Source: Treponema sp. (GTDB taxonomy: Bacteria; Spirochaetota; Spirochaetia; Treponematales; Treponemataceae). From it: DNA of 8,258 bases. Positions 5,495 through 8,258 of this stretch are shown here, piece by piece (the stretch's first letter is position 1; every line of letters starts with the position of its first letter). The notes below the pieces were generated by a model. It ran no database searches. It was not told the origin of the DNA and saw only the letters and a program-made list of their open reading frames with translations. Position numbers and translations under genes: made by a program. The stretch is taken from the NCBI GenBank assembly GCA_018384055.1, contig JAHAZL010000074.1, positions 1 through 8,258 of the forward strand. The letters run 5' to 3'.

Positions 5495-5584
5495 CTGAAC
5501 AGCAGCAGCAAAGGTGGTTCTTATAGAATCGCCTCAACTGATTCACTAACGGATAAAAACATAGACCGCAATTTTATCGACCAG
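5495..5584 (+). other. Coding-like stretch in phase between the virB2 stop and the next gene's first TTG
   Basis: Reading in the virB2 frame directly after its TAA, thirty codons (5495-5584) are open and join the 83-aa ORF without a break. More than half (16 of 29 by my count, starting at the AAC after CTG) are of purine-N-pyrimidine type against about one quarter by chance, and the predicted peptide is soluble-looking (IASTDSLTDKNIDRNFIDQ). There is no ATG, GTG or TTG in this frame here. Possible starts are CTG at 5495, with GGGGG eight bases upstream, or a rarer ATC or ATA codon. Stop-codon readthrough from virB2 is the other option. Confidence 0.5.
5512..5534 (+). promoter_or_regulatory. 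Hairpin after virB2
   Basis: AGGTGGTTCT (5512-5521) pairs with AGAATCGCCT (5525-5534) around a TAT loop; two of the ten pairs are G-U, so it is stable only as RNA of the + strand. It starts 17 bases after the virB2 stop. No T-run follows. It could protect the pilin mRNA from 3' decay or hide the AAAGGTGG sequence (5510-5517), which resembles a ribosome binding site. Confidence 0.5.
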
Positions 5585-5836
5585 TTGCTGACTATATTAC
5601 CGTTCCCCTTACTCTGCCCTATCAGAAAGTTTGAGGACGGTTACGAAGTAATGCTTGATATGACGGAAAAACAGATTTCCAAAAAGGAACTGAGAGCTTT
5701 TCTAAACAGCAAGTCCATTCCTTTTTCTCAAGTAGACACTTTAAAAGACACCTGTGGTTCTTATGCCTACCTGGTGCTGAAATGTCCATCCTTAGTGAAT
5801 CAAGTTACACAGTCTATCAGCGGGGAAGAAATATGA
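5585..5836 (+). CDS. Unrecognised small protein after the pilin, at least 83 aa
   Basis: I do not recognise the family. From the first conventional start, TTG at 5585, the product has 83 residues and no signal peptide; a short hydrophobic N-terminal patch (LTILPFPLL) is followed by an alpha/beta-looking domain (KFEDGYEVMLDM, SKKELRAFLNSKSIPF, AYLVLKCP). No ribosome binding site precedes that TTG, and the frame upstream to 5495 looks coding, so the true protein is probably about 113 aa (see 5495-5584). It ends in an ATGA overlap with the next gene. The strand-helix pattern resembles part of the next protein, which hints at a duplicated domain. Its place between TrbC and TrbD, where the standard trb set has no gene, marks it as a lineage-specific T4SS component. 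Confidence 0.7.
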   Translation: MLTILPFPLLCPIRKFEDGYEVMLDMTEKQISKKELRAFLNSKSIPFSQVDTLKDTCGSYAYLVLKCPSLVNQVTQSISGEEI

Positions 5837-6375
5837 GACTACAAAGCTTAACAATCAGACGAATGAACGTACTGCAGGAGTTTCTCAGACTAAATGACTT
5901 CTTTCAGGTGGGAGAAGAAATCCAAATGAAGGACAAGCAGTATGTATTCAATATTGACTTGAAGAATAAGAAGAATCTTTCACGGGAATCTATACAGGAT
6001 TTTTTTGAAGCCAACGGCTTTACCGTAACGGGTAATGAAATGATGTTTCGTGGCCTGATGAAATTCAAAAAGCCATATCTCAAAATTTCTGTCCATCAGG
6101 ATTCTCCATATCTTAACCTCTATCGCTTCAAACCGGCTGAAAATGACATCTGCCATTTTCAGGGAAAAGAACTGATGCTCTGCACTGCAATGAAAAACAA
6201 ACTTGAAGTATGTCCAAGTGCAAAAAGAAATTCCTTTCTTCCGGTTGTTGAAAAAAAGGCTTTGCTGGCAATCAAAGATCCAGACACGGTATTGAATTAC
6301 TGTCCGTACTGTGGAGCAAAGATTCTTAATGATTCACAGCTCGACCTTTTCAGCGGTGACTACGGAGATAACTGA
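5833..6375 (+). CDS. Unrecognised protein with C-terminal CPYCG zinc knuckle, 180 aa
   Basis: The ATG at 5833 forms an ATGA overlap with the preceding stop and has GGGGAAG a few bases upstream; an earlier in-frame ATG at 5782 lies inside the previous gene and lacks such a site. The N-terminal two thirds look alpha/beta, with segments QYVFNIDLKNK and SRESIQDFFEANGF. Cysteines are at 107, 117, 127, 157 and 160. The last two form CPYCGAKI, a half zinc-ribbon knuckle near the end; a second metal-ligand pair is not obvious, though C107, C117 and C127 or nearby histidines could contribute. No signal peptide or membrane helix is present, so it is probably cytosolic. It ends with TGATG, sharing one base with virB3. 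No function can be assigned beyond a probable accessory role in this T4SS. Confidence 0.75.
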   Translation: MRLQSLTIRRMNVLQEFLRLNDFFQVGEEIQMKDKQYVFNIDLKNKKNLSRESIQDFFEANGFTVTGNEMMFRGLMKFKKPYLKISVHQDSPYLNLYRFKPAENDICHFQGKELMLCTAMKNKLEVCPSAKRNSFLPVVEKKALLAIKDPDTVLNYCPYCGAKILNDSQLDLFSGDYGDN

Positions 6376-6638
6376 TGGATGAAGTAAGTGTTTATGACTA
6401 TTCAACTCCAGTCCATCGTGTATTGCTGGAACCCAATCTGCTTGCAGGTATCGGTGTAATTCCAGCAATGCTGATTCTGGTAATAACAATCGTGCTTATG
6501 AATGTAATAAGCATCTGGTGTGCCATAGTAGGAATCTTTTTATTCGTTGCTGCAAAGATGATTTGCAAAAACGATCCCTATGCCCTGACAGTAATTTTTG
6601 ACCGTCTGATGGTTCCAGATATCTGGAGGGCTGATTAG
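6375..6638 (+). CDS. virB3: VirB3/TrbD inner-membrane T4SS protein, 87 aa
   Basis: This small inner-membrane component associates with the VirB4 ATPase. The family's N-terminal segment is seen at residues 12-24 (PVHRVLLEPNLLA), followed by a hydrophobic region at about 25-60 (likely two closely spaced membrane helices: IGVIPAMLILVITIVLM and ISIWCAIVGIFLFVAA). The conserved C-terminal part KNDPYALTVIFDRL at 65-78 is typical of VirB3/TrbD. Length is normal. The ATG at 6375 uses GGAG at 6364-6367. The stop TAG shares one base with the GTG of the next gene. In most systems virB3 is directly followed by virB4; here a 94-aa gene intervenes. Confidence 0.92.
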   Translation: MDEVSVYDYSTPVHRVLLEPNLLAGIGVIPAMLILVITIVLMNVISIWCAIVGIFLFVAAKMICKNDPYALTVIFDRLMVPDIWRAD

Positions 6639-6922
6639 TGTTTTTTGATATAAACGAATCTTTTACTTCTGATATGTGCATAAGACAGGCTCGTTTTAAT
6701 CAGCAGCAGATGGAAAAACTGGATTCTGAAATATCTACGCTTCGGCAAACCTTACATACAATACCATGCTGGGACTGCCCTGCCCCAGAGGACATGGAAC
6801 TGGCTTACGCCCTGCAGGACAAAATAGAACGATTAAGTAATTGTGCAGACAACTATGAAAGAAGTGTTGATTACTGGAACACCCAGCTTCATTATGCACG
6901 TTTACGGGAGGAGAAAATTTGA
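6638..6922 (+). CDS. Small coiled-coil protein with CWDC loop, between virB3 and virB4, 94 aa
   Basis: Family unknown. The protein looks like a helical hairpin: a helix at about 14-41 (RQARFNQQQMEKLDSEISTL), a loop IPCWDCPAP at 42-50, and a second long helix at about 51-92. Both helices have heptad-like hydrophobic spacing, so coiled-coil dimerisation is plausible. C44 and C47 form a CxxC that could bind metal or form a disulfide; there is no signal peptide, so a cytoplasmic metal or structural role is more likely. The GTG start has GGAGG eight bases upstream (6625-6629). Its stop overlaps the virB4 TTG start, so it is embedded in the VirB3-VirB4 coupling and may be an adaptor for that pair. 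Confidence 0.75.
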   Translation: MFFDINESFTSDMCIRQARFNQQQMEKLDSEISTLRQTLHTIPCWDCPAPEDMELAYALQDKIERLSNCADNYERSVDYWNTQLHYARLREEKI

Positions 6923-8258
6923 AAATACCATTCTTGGATTTACTTAAATTCAAAGAACCTCAGAATGAACTGAAATATGTTCTTCCATGGAGCTTCATCA
7001 TTCAGCCGGGTGTCTGCCTTCTGAAAAACGGAGCAATCATGGCAACATATCAGGTGGAGTATCCTGATCTGGAATCTTCATCGGCTCCAGAAATTGCAAG
7101 CATGGCATCTTTGTTCAATCGAAGTGCAATGTCTCTTGCTCAGAATGAAGGATGGGCCCTTTTCTTTGATGTCAAAAGATATAAGACAAAAGAGTATCCT
7201 GCAGGAGAATTCTCAAACCTTGCAGGCTGGCTTATTGATCAGAGACGAGCCGAGAATTATCACAAGTTCGGTGAACACTTTACAACCGAATATTACATTA
7301 CTTTTGTGTATCAGCTTCCAAGCGATATCGATGCAAAAACAACGGGACTGTTCTTTAAGTCAAATCAGAAGTCCAAAAATACTAAACCTAAATCGCTTTT
7401 CGGTAAGACTGAAAACCTTCCAAAGATTCAGAAGGAAGTCGAGAACTTTCTTGATGAATGTGAAAAGGTAATGGGAACTCTCGGCGTAAAACTCTGGATA
7501 CACCGGCTCGATAATTCAGAATTGTTTTCATACATAAAAAGCTCTGTGTCATTACACAGACAGAATATGATTTATCCTGACGATACATTCTTCTTCCTGG
7601 ACAATTACCTTTGCGATATGGATGTCCGTAACAGTCAGCCTCTGAAAATCGGGGAATACTATGTTCCGGTTATGGGAATCATGGACTTTCCTAATAAAAC
7701 CTATCCTGCAATCTTTGATGGGCTGAACAGAACGATGACTGAGTTCCGCTGGACTACTCGATTCATTCCGATGTCTAAAGAGAAGTCTGCAAAGGAAGCT
7801 GAAAAATACCAGAACCGATTCTACTCTGCCAGAAAATCTGGAATGACACTGTTTACTGAAATGGCCATGAATGTTGAAATCGACAAGGAAAACAAAGGTG
7901 CTCTGGAAATGGAAGCACAGGCCTCTGACATTCAGGGAGACATTGCCCTTGGCGAATATGTTCTCGGTTATTACACAAGTAACCTGATGGTTTGGGATAA
8001 GAAACTGGATGTGGCAAAAGACAAAGCCCGTAAACTGCAGCAGATTGTAAGAAGCTGCGGATTCTCTGTAAAAGAAGAAACGTTCAACAATGTTCAGGCA
8101 TGGCTTGGTATGATGCCGGGAAACGTATATGCAAATATCCGCCGCCCTCTCATTTCTACAAAGAACTTTTCGAACATCATCCCATTGAGTTCTGCATGGC
8201 AGGGAATGCTGTACAACGACTTTACGGAAGAAACCTGTGGAAGTTCAGTTCCATTGTG
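6919..8258 (+). CDS. virB4: VirB4/TrbE secretion ATPase, N-terminal 446 residues (partial)
   Basis: This is the largest T4SS ATPase, which energises pilus assembly at the inner membrane. The frame is open from TTG 6919 to the right edge with no stop. GGAGGAG at 6906-6912 lies six bases before the TTG, which overlaps the previous TGA. The residues seen form the CagE/TrbE/VirB N-terminal domain: the early segment LPWSFIIQPGVCLLKNGAIMATYQ split across codons 22-45, a middle region with RWTTRFIPM, and the diagnostic stretch MMPGNVYANIRRPL then STKNFSNIIPLSSAW near the end. The Walker A and B motifs should lie beyond the window, so catalytic integrity cannot be judged. Usual family length is around 800 residues, so slightly over half is present. 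Confidence 0.94.
   Translation, partial: MKIPFLDLLKFKEPQNELKYVLPWSFIIQPGVCLLKNGAIMATYQVEYPDLESSSAPEIASMASLFNRSAMSLAQNEGWALFFDVKRYKTKEYPAGEFSNLAGWLIDQRRAENYHKFGEHFTTEYYITFVYQLPSDIDAKTTGLFFKSNQKSKNTKPKSLFGKTENLPKIQKEVENFLDECEKVMGTLGVKLWIHRLDNSELFSYIKSSVSLHRQNMIYPDDTFFFLDNYLCDMDVRNSQPLKIGEYYVPVMGIMDFPNKTYPAIFDGLNRTMTEFRWTTRFIPMSKEKSAKEAEKYQNRFYSARKSGMTLFTEMAMNVEIDKENKGALEMEAQASDIQGDIALGEYVLGYYTSNLMVWDKKLDVAKDKARKLQQIVRSCGFSVKEETFNNVQAWLGMMPGNVYANIRRPLISTKNFSNIIPLSSAWQGMLYNDFTEETCGSSVPL

Noticed and set aside
5482..5495. Frameshift or indel in the GGGGG run at the end of virB2 that would fuse it to the next gene
   Set aside because: The next open frame is already in phase with virB2, and a one-base change either way leads to a stop within a few codons to about a dozen codons.
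5782..5832. Earlier in-frame ATG for the zinc-knuckle gene
   Set aside because: It lies well inside the preceding gene without a ribosome binding site, whereas ATG 5833 has both a GGGGAAG site and the ATGA overlap seen elsewhere in the operon.
7094..7471. 125-codon + strand open frame inside virB4
   Set aside because: It is a shifted-frame shadow of virB4, whose protein sequence across the same bases is clearly TrbE-like.
1..8258. CRISPR array, rRNA, IS element or transposase
   Set aside because: No regularly spaced repeats, rRNA-like sequence, transposase frame or terminal inverted repeats were found on either strand.

Overview
The window covers the front of a conjugative type IV secretion system (T4SS) operon plus a short divergent block of small genes. 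On the + strand the order is coupling ATPase (VirD4/TraG), a ribbon-helix-helix protein, VirB11/TrbB ATPase, VirB2/TrbC pilin, two unrecognised small proteins (one ending in a CPYCG zinc-knuckle motif), VirB3/TrbD, a small coiled-coil protein, and the N-terminal 446 residues of VirB4/TrbE, which runs off the right edge. The order TraG - RHH - TrbB - TrbC - TrbD - TrbE matches, from memory, the trb clusters of Tn4371-type integrative conjugative elements. The three inserted small genes are not part of that standard set. No relaxase, integrase, origin or attachment site could be assigned, so ICE versus plasmid is undecided.

Organism: a pilin with a signal peptide together with VirB3 and VirB11 points to a diderm host. 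The moderately AT-rich sequence, strong GGAGG ribosome binding sites and frequent TTG/GTG starts would suit a host-associated spirochaete such as Treponema. That is an inference from general impression and is not proven by anything in the window.

Layout: 1-1135 holds four minus-strand genes: the first codons of an exported protein (1-49), a 102-aa hypothetical, a 68-aa membrane protein, and a 113-aa RHH protein likely to be a regulator or relaxosome accessory. Positions 371-603 form a gene-free gap with a nested inverted-repeat structure. Positions 1136-1341 are a divergent control region with a well-matched sigma70-type promoter in each direction, a repeated TCGTCA hexamer over the leftward promoter, and an RNA hairpin that takes in part of the virD4 ribosome binding site.

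From 1342 to the right edge the T4SS genes are tightly packed. Most junctions overlap by 1-4 bases or abut. The exceptions flank virB11 and virB2: three back-to-back hairpins precede virB11, two lie between virB11 and virB2, and one follows virB2. These are the most unusual feature of the window and suggest post-transcriptional tuning of the pilin and assembly-ATPase levels. A second oddity is that the gene after virB2 has no conventional start near its apparent coding onset; its open frame begins directly at, and in phase with, the virB2 stop codon.
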